A stretch of 64,000 nt of DNA from Alphaproteobacteria bacterium (GTDB lineage: Bacteria > Pseudomonadota > Alphaproteobacteria > Rhizobiales > Xanthobacteraceae). The stretch is from positions 4,216,001 to 4,280,000 of the forward strand of contig JBBCGH010000001.1 of NCBI GenBank assembly GCA_037200445.1, given 5' to 3'. A program made the position numbers and the translations under genes. Positions 17,128-28,111 of the stretch are shown piece by piece (position 1 is the stretch's first letter; each line of letters starts with the position of its first letter). The notes below the pieces were generated by a model that was not told the DNA's origin, did no database searches, and worked only from the letters and a program-made list of their open reading frames with translations.

Positions 17128-17937
17128 ATGCAACGCGGCACCCTCGACCGGCCCGGATGTCGTGTCTACTACGAGACACACGGTAGCGGTCCGACACTCA
17201 TCTTCGCGCACGGGCTTGGCGGCAACCACCTGAGCTGGTGGCAGCAGGTGCCGCACTTCCGCGGCCGCTACACCTGCGTGACCTTCGCGCATCGCGGCTT
17301 TGCGCCCTCGAGCGCGCCGCCCGGCGGCCCCGATCCCGCCGACTACGCGGGCGACCTCGCGGCGTTGATCGATCATCTCGGCGCGCAGGACGTGCGTATC
17401 GTTGCGCAGTCGATGGGCGGCTGGACCGCGCTCGACTATGCGCTGGCGCATCCCGAAAAGGTGCGGGCACTGGTCATGGCTTCAACAGCGGGACCGACCG
17501 CGCGCGTGCCCTCGCTGTTCGCCGATCCGGAGCAACTCCCTAAATGGGAACGCAAGGCCGCAGCGGCATCCAAGGAATTGCAGACGGCAAACATTCACGT
17601 CGCGGGCGGCGGGCGCCTCGCGCGCGAGCAGCCGGCCGCGCACTTTCTTTACCAGGAGATCGACGCGCTGAGCGGCGTCGACAAGGTGAAGCTGCGACAA
17701 AAGCTGAACGATTCAATGGTCCGGTCGGCTGACGCCCTGCGCACACTCGACGTGCCAACGCTCTGGATCACCGGCGACGAGGACATCGTCTATCCGCCGT
17801 TCCTCTCCGACATCCTGGCGAAGCTGATGCCGAAGGCGCGCGTTGCGCGGGTCGCGCAAGCCGGACACTCGGTCTATTTCGAGCGCGCGGCGGAATTCAA
17901 CCGGATCGTGGATGAATTTCTCGGCGCGAACCCGTAG
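17128..17937 (+). CDS. Alpha/beta hydrolase
   Basis: The 269-residue protein has a classic alpha/beta hydrolase layout: HGLGGNHLSWW oxyanion loop near residue 29, nucleophile Ser in AQSMGGW near 95, an acid in ITGDEDIVYP near 215, and His in QAGHSVYFE near 250. The start at 17128 was chosen over an in-frame ATG at 16996, which lies in the end of rnpB; AGGA precedes the chosen ATG. It ends nine bases before the hydantoinase gene, so the two probably form an operon. The substrate is not evident. Confidence 0.85.
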   Translation: MQRGTLDRPGCRVYYETHGSGPTLIFAHGLGGNHLSWWQQVPHFRGRYTCVTFAHRGFAPSSAPPGGPDPADYAGDLAALIDHLGAQDVRIVAQSMGGWTALDYALAHPEKVRALVMASTAGPTARVPSLFADPEQLPKWERKAAAASKELQTANIHVAGGGRLAREQPAAHFLYQEIDALSGVDKVKLRQKLNDSMVRSADALRTLDVPTLWITGDEDIVYPPFLSDILAKLMPKARVARVAQAGHSVYFERAAEFNRIVDEFLGANP

Positions 17938-17946
17938 ATACAAGCG

Positions 17947-20900
17947 ATGGCTTCGCACACCTGGGATTTCTGGATCGATCGCGGCGGCACGTTTACCGAC
18001 GTGGTCGGCCGCAGACCGGATGGTTTGCTCACCGCGCACAAGCTGCTCTCGGAGAATCCGGAGGCCTATCGCGATGCCGCCGTGCAGGGCATCCGCGATC
18101 TCCTTGGCCTGAAGAAGAGCGAGGCGATTCCGGCGGGCCGTGTCGGCGCCGTGAAGATGGGCACGACGGTCGCAACCAACGCGCTGCTCGAGCGCAAGGG
18201 CGACCGCACGCTGCTGGTCACCACCAAAGGCTTCCGCGACGCGCTGCGCGTCGGCTACCAGAACCGCCCGAAGATTTTTGCCAAGCACATCGTCAAGCCC
18301 GAGATGCTGTTCGAGCGCGTCGTCGAGGTGGACGAGCGCGTGCGCGCCGACGGCGCGGTCGAAAAGGCGCCGAACCTCGATGCGGTGCGCAGCGATCTCG
18401 AAGAGGCACTCTCCGATGGCATCAAGGCGGTCGCGATCGTGTTCATGCACGCCTATCGTTACGCCGATCACGAAAAGCAGGTCGCGGCTCTCGCGCGCGA
18501 GATGGGCTTCGCGCAGGTGTCGGTCAGCCACGAGGTCTCGCCGCTGATCAAGCTGGTGGGCCGCGGCGACACCACGGTGGTCGATGCGTATCTCTCGCCG
18601 ATCCTGCGGCGGTATGTGGCGCAGGTGGACGGCCAGCTCGACGCGCGAAACTCCGGCGCGCGGCTGATGTTCATGATGTCCTCCGGCGGACTCACCGCGG
18701 CCGAGCTGTTCCAGGGCAAGGACGCGATCCTCTCCGGCCCGGCCGGCGGCGTGGTCGGCATGGCGCAGACCGGACACGAAGCCGGCTTCTCGCGCCTGAT
18801 CGGCTTCGACATGGGCGGCACCTCGACCGACGTGTCCCACTACGACGGCGAATACGAGCGCGCCTTCGAGACCGAAGTCGCCAGCGTGCGGATGCGCGCG
18901 CCGATGATGCTGATCCATACAGTCGCCGCCGGGGGCGGCTCGATTTTGCATTTCGACGGCGCGCGTTTCCGCGTCGGGCCGGATTCCGCGGGCGCCAATC
19001 CGGGCCCGAAATGCTACCGCCGCGGCGGGCCGCTCGCCGTCACCGACGCGAACGTGATGGCCGGAAAGCTGATGCCGGACTTCTTCCCGAAGATCTTCGG
19101 ACCGCAGCAGAACCAGCCGCTCGACGCAGACTCAGTGCGCAACGCGTTCGCAGAGCTCGCGAGGGAAGTCGGCGGCAAGTCGCCGGAGGAAATCGCCGAC
19201 GGCTTCATCAAGATCGCCGTCGAGAACATGGCGAACGCGATCAAGAAGATCTCCGTGCAGCGCGGCTACGACGTGACCGGCTATGCGCTCAACTGCTTCG
19301 GCGGTGCGGGCGGCCAGCACGCCTGCCTCGTCGCCGACGCGCTCGGCATGACCACCGTGCTGATCCACCCGTTCTCGTCGCTCTTGTCGGCTTACGGCAT
19401 GGGCCTCGCTGACATCCGCAGCGTCCGGCAGCAGGCGATCGAAGAGGAGTTTGGGGCGAAGTCGCTCGCCACGCTGAACAGAATCGCGAAGCGCCTCGCG
19501 AAAGACGTGAGCGGCGAGGTCGCCGGCCAGGGTGTGCCGAAGAAGGATCTGAAGGTCCACGTGCGCGCGCACATCCGCTACGCCGGGACCGACACCGCGC
19601 TGGTGGTGAAGGCTGGCCCGCTCGCCGCCATGAAGTCCGGCTTCGAGAAAGCCCACAAGGCGCAGTTCGGCTTCATCGACCGCAAGAAGGACCTCGTCAT
19701 CGAAGCGGTCTCGGTCGAGGCCGTCGGCGGCGGCGCCAAGTTCCGCGAGAAAAAGCACCCCACAACACGCGCAAAGCTCCCCTCGCCTGCGCGCCGCACG
19801 AAATTCTTCTCCGACGGGAAGTGGCACAACGCGACCGTCTACACGCGCGACCAGCTCGCCCCCGGCCAGAAGGTGAAAGGCCCCGCGATCGTCATCGAGC
19901 CGCACCAGACCGTGGTGGTCGAGCCGGGCTGGCAGGCCGCGATCACGGCGAAGAACCACCTCGTGCTCACGCGCGTCGCCAAGCTCAGACGCCGCAGCGC
20001 GATCGGCACGCGTGCTGATCCGATCATGCTCGAAGTGTTCAACAACCTGTTCATGTCGATCGCCGAGCAGATGGGCGTCGCGCTGCAGAACACCGCCTAT
20101 TCGGTGAATATCAAGGAGCGGCTCGATTTTTCCTGCGCGGTATTCGCGCACGACGGCACGCTGGTGGCGAATGCACCACACATGCCGGTGCATCTGGGCA
20201 GCATGGACCGCTCGGTCGAGACGATTATCCGCGACAATGCGGGGCGCATCAAACCGGGCGACGTCTATGTGATCAATGCGCCCTACAACGGCGGCACGCA
20301 CCTGCCGGACATCACGGTGTGCACCCCGGTGTTCGACGACAGGAAGAAGAACATCCTGTTCTGGGTCGCCTCGCGCGGGCACCACGCCGACGTCGGCGGC
20401 ATCTCCCCCGGTTCGATGTCGCCGAACGCGACGACCATCCACGAGGAAGGCGTGCTGTTCGACAACTTCAAGGTCATCGACCGCGGCCGCTTCCGCGAGA
20501 AAGAACTCTACGACGCGCTCACCGGCGCGAAATACCCGGCGCGAAATCCCTTGCAGAACGTCAACGACATGAAGGCGCAGATCGCCGCCAACGAGAAAGG
20601 CGTCGTTGAATTGCGCAAGATGGTGAAGCACTTCACGCTTCCCGTCGTGAAAGCCTACATGAAGCACGTACAGGACAACGCGGCCGAAAGCGTGCGGCGC
20701 GTGATCGACCGCCTGCACGATTCATCGTTTGCGTATCCGATGGATCTCGGCACCACGATCCGGGTGAAGATGTCCGTCGACCGGAAGAAGCGCGAACTGA
20801 CCGTCGACTTCACCGGCACCTCGGAACAGCAGAACACCAATTTCAACGCGCCCGAGCCGGTGGCCCGCGCCGCCGTGCTTTATGTCTTCCGCGTGATGGT

Positions 20901-21564
20901 CGACGACGAGATCCCGATGAACGCCGGCTGCCTGCGGCCGATCAACATCATCATCCCGAAGCGCACGATGCTGACGCCGGAGTATCCGGCTGCGGTCGTC
21001 GCCGGGAACGTCGAAGTCTCGCAGGCGGTGACGAGTTGCCTGTTCGGCGCGCTCGGCGCGATCGCCTGCGCACAAAGCACCATGAACAACGTCAACTTCG
21101 GCAACGCGAAGTATCAATATTACGAAACGATCTGCTCGGGCTCGCCCGCCGGCCCCGGCTTCCCCGGCACCGACGCGGTGCATACGCATATGACCAACAC
21201 GCGGCTCACCGACCCTGAAATCCTCGAATTCCGCTATCCGGTCGTGCTCGAGGACTTCCACATCCGCAAAGGTTCGGGCGGGCGCGGCAAATGGAGCGCG
21301 GGCGACGGCATCCGCCGCACCATCCGCTTCCTCGAACAGATGGACTGCACGCTGCTGACCGGCCATCGCGTCGTGCCGCCATTCGGGCTCGCCGGCGGCG
21401 AGAACGGCCAGGTCGGCCAGAACTCCGTGCGGCGGAACGACGGCTCGATCGAGACGCTCAAGGGCTGCGATGCGACCGTCATTGACGCCGGCGAGGCGCT
21501 GATCATCCAGACCCCGACCGCGGGGGGCTATGGGAAGGCGGGGACCGGCCCACCGCCGCCTTGA
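17947..21564 (+). CDS. Hydantoinase A/B fusion (5-oxoprolinase/N-methylhydantoinase family)
   Basis: The 1205-residue protein fuses a HyuA-type subunit (about 1-690) and a HyuB-type subunit (about 695-1205), as in full-length 5-oxoprolinases. The HyuA part begins with [15 protein letters not shown] and contains [11 protein letters not shown], both from the actin-like ATP-binding fold; the HyuB part begins near [20 protein letters not shown]. Members use ATP to open cyclic amides such as 5-oxoproline or hydantoins. In many bacteria the two parts are separate genes. The exact substrate is uncertain. It follows a hydrolase gene by nine bases. Confidence 0.92.
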   Translation: MASHTWDFWIDRGGTFTDVVGRRPDGLLTAHKLLSENPEAYRDAAVQGIRDLLGLKKSEAIPAGRVGAVKMGTTVATNALLERKGDRTLLVTTKGFRDALRVGYQNRPKIFAKHIVKPEMLFERVVEVDERVRADGAVEKAPNLDAVRSDLEEALSDGIKAVAIVFMHAYRYADHEKQVAALAREMGFAQVSVSHEVSPLIKLVGRGDTTVVDAYLSPILRRYVAQVDGQLDARNSGARLMFMMSSGGLTAAELFQGKDAILSGPAGGVVGMAQTGHEAGFSRLIGFDMGGTSTDVSHYDGEYERAFETEVASVRMRAPMMLIHTVAAGGGSILHFDGARFRVGPDSAGANPGPKCYRRGGPLAVTDANVMAGKLMPDFFPKIFGPQQNQPLDADSVRNAFAELAREVGGKSPEEIADGFIKIAVENMANAIKKISVQRGYDVTGYALNCFGGAGGQHACLVADALGMTTVLIHPFSSLLSAYGMGLADIRSVRQQAIEEEFGAKSLATLNRIAKRLAKDVSGEVAGQGVPKKDLKVHVRAHIRYAGTDTALVVKAGPLAAMKSGFEKAHKAQFGFIDRKKDLVIEAVSVEAVGGGAKFREKKHPTTRAKLPSPARRTKFFSDGKWHNATVYTRDQLAPGQKVKGPAIVIEPHQTVVVEPGWQAAITAKNHLVLTRVAKLRRRSAIGTRADPIMLEVFNNLFMSIAEQMGVALQNTAYSVNIKERLDFSCAVFAHDGTLVANAPHMPVHLGSMDRSVETIIRDNAGRIKPGDVYVINAPYNGGTHLPDITVCTPVFDDRKKNILFWVASRGHHADVGGISPGSMSPNATTIHEEGVLFDNFKVIDRGRFREKELYDALTGAKYPARNPLQNVNDMKAQIAANEKGVVELRKMVKHFTLPVVKAYMKHVQDNAAESVRRVIDRLHDSSFAYPMDLGTTIRVKMSVDRKKRELTVDFTGTSEQQNTNFNAPEPVARAAVLYVFRVMVDDEIPMNAGCLRPINIIIPKRTMLTPEYPAAVVAGNVEVSQAVTSCLFGALGAIACAQSTMNNVNFGNAKYQYYETICSGSPAGPGFPGTDAVHTHMTNTRLTDPEILEFRYPVVLEDFHIRKGSGGRGKWSAGDGIRRTIRFLEQMDCTLLTGHRVVPPFGLAGGENGQVGQNSVRRNDGSIETLKGCDATVIDAGEALIIQTPTAGGYGKAGTGPPPP

Positions 21565-21614
21565 TGTTGCACGTTTCTTGAAGTCCACTTCCCCGCCTAA
21601 CAGGGAGCCCGTCC

Positions 21615-21947
21615 ATGCGTACCTTGTTGCTGACCGGCGCGGCACTCGGATTGCTCGCCGGACTGACGGTCGCGGCCCACGCGGCCGACGTGTACATGCC
21701 CGCGCCCGGCTATGGCGAGGCTGCGCCGCCCATCTATCAGCCCGTACCGGAGATCGCCGAAGCCCCGCCCCCGCCCTATGCCCAACTGCCGCCGCCGCTC
21801 GCCTATCCGCTGCCGCCACAGCGCTTCTATCCACCACCCGGTTACGGACCCGACCCGGGCTGGGTCTATCAAGGGCCGCCCGTCGTCGCCTACGACGAGT
21901 GCTGGTGGGAGTGGGGCCATCGCGTCTGTGCGGGGCGCCGCTGGTAG
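21615..21947 (+). CDS. Small exported proline-rich protein with C-terminal CWWxWGxRxC motif
   Basis: The 110-residue product has a signal peptide (about 1-24, ending AHAAD), a long Pro/Tyr/Ala-rich middle, and the terminal motif CWWEWGHRVC followed by AGRRW. GGGAG precedes the ATG at 21615. The same terminal motif ends the small exported protein at 27836-28111, which suggests one family of envelope proteins. The two cysteines could form a disulfide. I do not know a function. Confidence 0.72.
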   Translation: MRTLLLTGAALGLLAGLTVAAHAADVYMPAPGYGEAAPPIYQPVPEIAEAPPPPYAQLPPPLAYPLPPQRFYPPPGYGPDPGWVYQGPPVVAYDECWWEWGHRVCAGRRW

Positions 21948-21974
21948 CCGGTCCGCGCCGGCCGCATCACGTCC

Positions 21975-23717
21975 TCAGTTCCCGTAAAGATAGTTCGGCA
22001 GCCACAGCGTCATGCCGGGCCAGAAGTACATGATGACCATGCAGACGATCACGATGACCATGTAGGGCATCATGCCGTTGAAGATCTGGTTCAGCGTGAC
22101 GTGCTTGGGCGCGACGCCCTTGAGATAGAACGCCGACATCGCCACCGGCGGTGACAGGAACGCCGCCTGCAGGTTCACGAACACGAGCGTGCCCCACAGC
22201 ACGGGATCGATGTTGAAGTGCTTCAGCAGCGGCAGGAAGATCGGCACGAAGATCACGATGATCTCGGTCCACTCCAGCGGCCAGCCGAGCACGAAGATGA
22301 TCGCCTGGGACAGGATCATGAACTGGATCGGCGTCATGTTGAGCGAGAGCACCCACTGCTCGACCAGCGCCTGACCGCCCAGGATCGCGAACACGCCGGA
22401 AAACAGCGCCGAGCCGACGAACAGCCAGCACACCATCGCGGTGGTCTTGGCGGTGAGGAACACGGCTTCCTTGGTGCGCTTCCAGTCGAGCGTGCGCGCC
22501 TGAATCGCGAGCAGGAACGCGCCTGCCGCGCCGACGCCCGCGGACTCGGTTGCGGTCGTGATGCCGAACAGGATCACGGCAAGCACCACCACGGTCAGGA
22601 TGCCGAGCGGCATGATCGAGGTCGACAGAAGCTTGATGACCTCGAGCCGGTCGGCGTTGAGCTTGAGGTAATACTTGATCTGCCAAAGGAAGCAGACGAG
22701 CGCGAGGCCGGCGAACCACCAGTAGAAGGCTCTCGGCGGTCCGTCGTCGACCGGAGCGGACGATGGCGCGACAGGCGAACCGAGTTGCTGAAGGCCTTCG
22801 TAGGCCTGCTCGGGCGCCCGCTGCTGGTGAATCACGACGTACCACCAGATCAGCGCGAACGTTCCGGCGACGATCAGGAACGGCACCAGCGAATAGAGGA
22901 AGTTGGAGACGACCGCGCCGTAGGTGATGCGGCCGGCGCCTGTCTCGAGCGCGAGCGCGCGCCCGGGCGAGACCAGCGCCTTGATCAGGCCAACGAACAT
23001 GTTGTTGGAATAGGCCGCCTGGAATTTGCGCATCCAGTCCGGCACCGGCACCCTGGTCTGCTCCTCGGGCAGCTTGGGCGCGATCTTCGGGTTAATCATC
23101 GCCCAGCCGACGATGTAGACGAGGTAGAGGAATGACAGGAAGAAGCCCGGAAACATCGCGGCGGCGTAGAGCTTCACCACCGACTGCCCGGCGACCGCCG
23201 CATACACGATGATCATGACCGACGGCGGGATCAGGATGCCGAGCGTGCCGCCCGCCGTGATGACGCCCGCAGCGAGCTTCACGTCGTAGCCGGCTTTCAG
23301 CATCGGGTTGAAGGCAATGACGCCCATCAGCACGACCACGGCGCCGACCAGCCCCGATGCGATGCCCCAGAAGGTGCATACGATCAGCGTCGCGACCGCG
23401 AGCGAGGCCGGCACGCGGCGGAACGCGAGCTGGATCGAATAGAACATCTTGTCGACCAGCGCGCCGCGCTCCATCACGTAACCCATCAAGACGAATAACG
23501 GGATCGAGATGAGCACGTCGTTGGTCATCGCACCGTAGGTGCGCTGGACCATCAGCTCGAACACCTTGTTGTCGCCGAACAGGTGGTTGGGGTCGTAGAA
23601 GGCGATGTAACCGAAGAACATGCCGAGGCCCATCAGCGTGAAGGCCGTCGGAAACCCCATCATGATGACGATCACAATGAGGCCGAGCATCAAGAGCCCA
23701 AGTGCGGGGTCGCTCAT
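21975..23717 (-). CDS. dctM: TRAP transporter large permease subunit (DctM family)
   Basis: The 580-residue membrane protein is the main transport subunit of a tripartite ATP-independent periplasmic system, using a sodium or proton gradient. It contains DctM-family segments such as SGLVGAVVVLMGVIAFNP and ITAGGTLGILIPPSVM. It is longer than the usual ~425 residues because of a central extension (about 265-390) with two additional hydrophobic segments and a proline-rich linker, a form seen in the subgroup that includes alpha-keto acid (TakP) systems. The ATG at 23717 overlaps the dctQ stop by four bases. Confidence 0.93.
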   Translation of the reverse strand: MSDPALGLLMLGLIVIVIMMGFPTAFTLMGLGMFFGYIAFYDPNHLFGDNKVFELMVQRTYGAMTNDVLISIPLFVLMGYVMERGALVDKMFYSIQLAFRRVPASLAVATLIVCTFWGIASGLVGAVVVLMGVIAFNPMLKAGYDVKLAAGVITAGGTLGILIPPSVMIIVYAAVAGQSVVKLYAAAMFPGFFLSFLYLVYIVGWAMINPKIAPKLPEEQTRVPVPDWMRKFQAAYSNNMFVGLIKALVSPGRALALETGAGRITYGAVVSNFLYSLVPFLIVAGTFALIWWYVVIHQQRAPEQAYEGLQQLGSPVAPSSAPVDDGPPRAFYWWFAGLALVCFLWQIKYYLKLNADRLEVIKLLSTSIMPLGILTVVVLAVILFGITTATESAGVGAAGAFLLAIQARTLDWKRTKEAVFLTAKTTAMVCWLFVGSALFSGVFAILGGQALVEQWVLSLNMTPIQFMILSQAIIFVLGWPLEWTEIIVIFVPIFLPLLKHFNIDPVLWGTLVFVNLQAAFLSPPVAMSAFYLKGVAPKHVTLNQIFNGMMPYMVIVIVCMVIMYFWPGMTLWLPNYLYGN

Positions 23718-24382
23718 TTCTGCAAGTCTCCGCCCATTCCGCGCTGGCGCGCCTCTTCGTCGATTCGATGCGCGCTTTCGATCGCGAGCTTGCGCGACTC
23801 CTCGTCGACGTATTCCGAATGTGCGAGCTGCTCCTCGATGACGTCGATCTCGGCGACGTCCTTGAGGCGGCTCGGCCACTCACCGGTCTTGAGACAGACG
23901 ATCGAGCGGACGATCTCCGCGACGCCCTGCAGCATCACGAAGGCGCCGGCGATCGGGATCATCGATTTGAAGTGATAGACCGGCGGCCCGTTGGCGGTGA
24001 CGGTCGAGTGCTCGGCGATGCGCCAGCTATCCGCCGCAAAACCCCAGCCCGCATAGATCAGCGCCGCGATGCCGGGAATGAAAAAGACGACATAGAGCAC
24101 GAGATCGAGGCTCGCCTGCGTGCGCGGGCGCATCGAGGAATAGAGAAAGTCGCCGCGCACGTGGGCGTTCTGCGCCAGCGTATAGGCGCCGCACATCATG
24201 AACAGCGTGCCGTACATCATGTTCTCGGCATCGAAGATCCACGCGGTCGGCGCGTTGAGCGCGTAACGCTTGATAACCTCGGCGCAGACCACGAGCATCA
24301 ACAGCACGATCAGCCAGGCGAACGCCTTGCCGACCCAGGTGCTGATCTCGTCAATGGCGTGGAGAAAGGATTGGACGCTCAT
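23714..24382 (-). CDS. dctQ: TRAP transporter small permease subunit (DctQ family)
   Basis: The 222-residue protein has four hydrophobic segments and DctQ-type features such as EVIKRYALNAPTAWIFDAENMMYG and AHVRGDFLY. It pairs with the large permease in the inner membrane. A long charged C-terminal tail (about 175-222) is rich in Glu and Arg. It is coupled to dctM by an ATGA overlap and separated from the receptor gene by a stem-loop. Confidence 0.92.
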   Translation of the reverse strand: MSVQSFLHAIDEISTWVGKAFAWLIVLLMLVVCAEVIKRYALNAPTAWIFDAENMMYGTLFMMCGAYTLAQNAHVRGDFLYSSMRPRTQASLDLVLYVVFFIPGIAALIYAGWGFAADSWRIAEHSTVTANGPPVYHFKSMIPIAGAFVMLQGVAEIVRSIVCLKTGEWPSRLKDVAEIDVIEEQLAHSEYVDEESRKLAIESAHRIDEEARQRGMGGDLQK

Positions 24383-24449
24383 TCATCGCCGCCATGGTGG
24401 GGAGGATTTGCCGGCCGGACAGACACGCGAAGAGGCATATACACGAGTC

Positions 24450-24482
24450 AAAGCACCGTTCGGCGAAGCCGAACGGTGCTTT
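24450..24482 (-). terminator. Stem-loop between receptor and permease genes of the TRAP operon
   Basis: A perfect 15-bp stem (24450-24464 with 24468-24482) around a 3-nt loop lies 18 nt after the dctP stop and before dctQ. The T-run on the minus strand is short (TTTG), so partial termination or protection of the dctP mRNA 3' end is likelier than full termination, giving more receptor than permease. Confidence 0.65.
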
Positions 24483-24500
24483 GCACAGCTTGCCGGATCG

Positions 24501-25637
24501 TCAGATCGGCGACTTGGCGTTCGGTCCGAAGTAGTGGTCGAATGCCATGCGGCGATTGGTGATGTAGTCCTGCTCCCAGCGCAGCGCGCGCTTGGCGAAG
24601 TCGAGCTGCGACTGGATGATCTCCTTGAACAGCGGGTTGTTCGCCACGTATTTCTTGGCGATGTCGTCGTAGAGCTCGAGCTGGCGCTTCAGGATTGCGT
24701 CCGGCGTCTTGAAGAAGCGGACCTTGTCCTGTGTTTGCAGCGTGATGTAGTCCTGCGAGTTGCGGTCGATCGCTTTCCACTGCATGTCCTGGGAAGCGGC
24801 TTCGACGCCGTTCTCGATGATCGCCTTCATCTTTGCCGGCAGCGCGTTGAACTTCGTCTTGTTGAACGAAATTTCGAGCTGCTCGGCGTTCTGGTGATAG
24901 CTCTGCAGCATGCAGATCTTCGACACGTCGGCAAAGCCGAGCGCGCGGTCCGACGAGGCGTTGTTGAACTCGGCCGCGTCGAGCAGGCCGCGGTCCATCG
25001 CGGCGACGATTTCGCCGCCCGGAAGCGCGTTGACCGCCGCGCCCATCGCGGTGAACAGGTCGATCGAGATGCCGACAGTGCGATATTTCAGCCCCTTGAA
25101 ATCGTCGACGCTCTGCATCGGCTTCTTGAACCAGCCGAGCGGCTGCGAATAGAGCGGCGCATAGGGGAACGACACGACGTCGGCGCCGATCTGGGTGAAG
25201 ATCTTCTCGAGCAGTTGTTTGCCGCCGCCGTACTTGTGCCAGGCGAGCAGGATGTTCGCGTCCATGCCGTAGCCCGGGCCAGAGCCCCACAGCGCGAGCG
25301 CGGTGTTCTTGCCGTAGTGATAGACGAGCACGCCATGGCCGCCGTCGAGCACGCCCTTCGACACGGCGTCGAGCAGCTGGAACGCCGGCACCACGGCGCC
25401 CGCCGGCAGCACTTCGATCTTCAGATCGCCGCCGGTCATATCGTTGATCTTCTTGCCGAAATCGAGCGCGTACTCGTGAAAGATATCCTTCGACGGCCAT
25501 GTGCTCTGGAAGCGCATGCCGATCGGGCCCTGCGCGGAGACGACGCTCGGCGCCGCGACAGCGGTTGCGGTCGCACCCGCCGCCAGCATGAAGCGGCGGC
25601 GCGTTGCGGTTTTCGATGCGGGTGACTTCTCGGACAT
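24501..25637 (-). CDS. dctP: TRAP transporter substrate-binding protein, TakP-like
   Basis: The 378-residue periplasmic receptor begins with a twin-arginine signal (TRRRFMLAAGATA, about 12-24), unusual for solute receptors but known in the TakP group. The mature part has DctP-fold motifs such as GGDLKIEVLPAGAVVP and LDGGHGVLVYHYGKN. TakP proteins bind 2-oxo acids such as pyruvate as sodium complexes; the match is by overall resemblance, so the ligand is inferred. The start at 25637 is preferred over 25661 because AGAGGGAG precedes it. The divergent lactate permease next door fits a role in uptake of small organic acids. Confidence 0.9.
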   Translation of the reverse strand: MSEKSPASKTATRRRFMLAAGATATAVAAPSVVSAQGPIGMRFQSTWPSKDIFHEYALDFGKKINDMTGGDLKIEVLPAGAVVPAFQLLDAVSKGVLDGGHGVLVYHYGKNTALALWGSGPGYGMDANILLAWHKYGGGKQLLEKIFTQIGADVVSFPYAPLYSQPLGWFKKPMQSVDDFKGLKYRTVGISIDLFTAMGAAVNALPGGEIVAAMDRGLLDAAEFNNASSDRALGFADVSKICMLQSYHQNAEQLEISFNKTKFNALPAKMKAIIENGVEAASQDMQWKAIDRNSQDYITLQTQDKVRFFKTPDAILKRQLELYDDIAKKYVANNPLFKEIIQSQLDFAKRALRWEQDYITNRRMAFDHYFGPNAKSPI

Positions 25638-25986
25638 TCGGCTCCCTCTCGTCTTAATCATGGGCGGCGTGCTTCGCCGCGCTCTTGTTAAACCGCTGGT
25701 CCCAGTGGGTATTCCAGCGGCCGATCAGTTAGGACAGATCATCCGCGGGCAGCAAGCGAACGGCCGATCGGCCGATTTGCTGACATGCTAGCCGGTTGGC
25801 GCTGCGCGCGAGCGCTCGATACGCGCGCTTGTCCGCGCCGTTATTGCAAAATGAGCGTGCACAACGAGGTCGTTCTTCGCGATCACCTCTTGCTCTCACG
25901 GTTCTGTGCGGTAGTTTGCCGCATATTGGACAACTTGTCGCAGAGGCTCCGAATCCGGGCCGGCGACAAGGATCGGGGGAAATGCC
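25638..25986. other. Divergent intergenic region between dctP and the lactate permease
   Basis: About 350 bp hold the promoters of the TRAP operon (minus) and of the permease (plus). No strong coding frame, known sigma factor site or palindrome was recognised. A short run with ATCGGCCGATC-like symmetry (around 25769-25779) is the only notable local structure. Confidence 0.5.
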
Positions 25987-27651
<1,665 letters not shown>

Positions 27652-27677
27652 GCCTCCAGTCTCTCAACAAAACACCG

Positions 27678-27702
27678 AGCCCCGCGCCAAAAGCGCGGGG
27701 CT
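27678..27702 (+). terminator. Intrinsic terminator after the lactate permease
   Basis: AGCCCCGCGC at 27678-27687 pairs with GCGCGGGGCT at 27693-27702 around loop CAAAA, followed by TTTTC. It lies about 26 nt after the permease stop. Confidence 0.88.
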
Positions 27703-27769
27703 TTTTCATGGTGGCTTTCAGGCGATTACCGGCATACCGGAACCTTCTCCGGTAAAGCGAATGGTTCGC

Positions 27770-27794
27770 GGAACTGGCGTGCGACTCCTGCGTT
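27770..27794 (+). promoter_or_regulatory. EcfG (general stress sigma factor) type promoter
   Basis: GGAAC at 27770-27774, exactly 16 nt, then CGTT at 27791-27794 match the EcfG consensus. The expected start point near 27,800 gives a leader of about 35 nt to the ATG at 27836. Confidence 0.72.
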
Positions 27795-27835
27795 TGCGGC
27801 GCGAGGGGCTGAACCCAGATCAACGGAGAACACTC

Positions 27836-28111
27836 ATGCGCAGGCTTTTGCTGGCCGCAGCCATATTGGCCGTCCCGACAGTTGCATCCGCGCAGTATTA
27901 CGCGACACCCTATCCGGCGCCCGGCGTTGCCGTCACCACACCGGGAGTTCCGCTGGTGCAGGGTCAGGTCTATCTCGATCCAGGCGCGACCTACATCGCA
28001 CCAGGGCAGCAATACAGCGATCAGCCGATCATCATCGAAGGGCGCCGCTACTATCGCGATTGCTGGTGGGATTGGGGCCAGCGCCGTTGCGAGCTCAAGC
28101 CCTGGTATTGA
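27836..28111 (+). CDS. Small exported stress protein with CWWxWGxRxC motif
   Basis: The 91-residue product has a signal peptide (about 1-20, ending VASAQ), a Tyr/Pro/Val-rich middle, and the C-terminal motif CWWDWGQRRC followed by ELKPWY. GGAGA precedes the ATG at 27836. The gene has an EcfG-type promoter, so it is probably a general stress envelope protein. It shares its terminal motif with the protein at 21615-21947. Its stop directly abuts the stop of the convergent diguanylate cyclase. I know no function for the family. Confidence 0.75.
   Translation: MRRLLLAAAILAVPTVASAQYYATPYPAPGVAVTTPGVPLVQGQVYLDPGATYIAPGQQYSDQPIIIEGRRYYRDCWWDWGQRRCELKPWY

Noticed and set aside
16346-17197. Minus-strand frames across 16,346-17,197
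   Set aside because: They lie opposite the RNase P RNA gene and show no domain signal.
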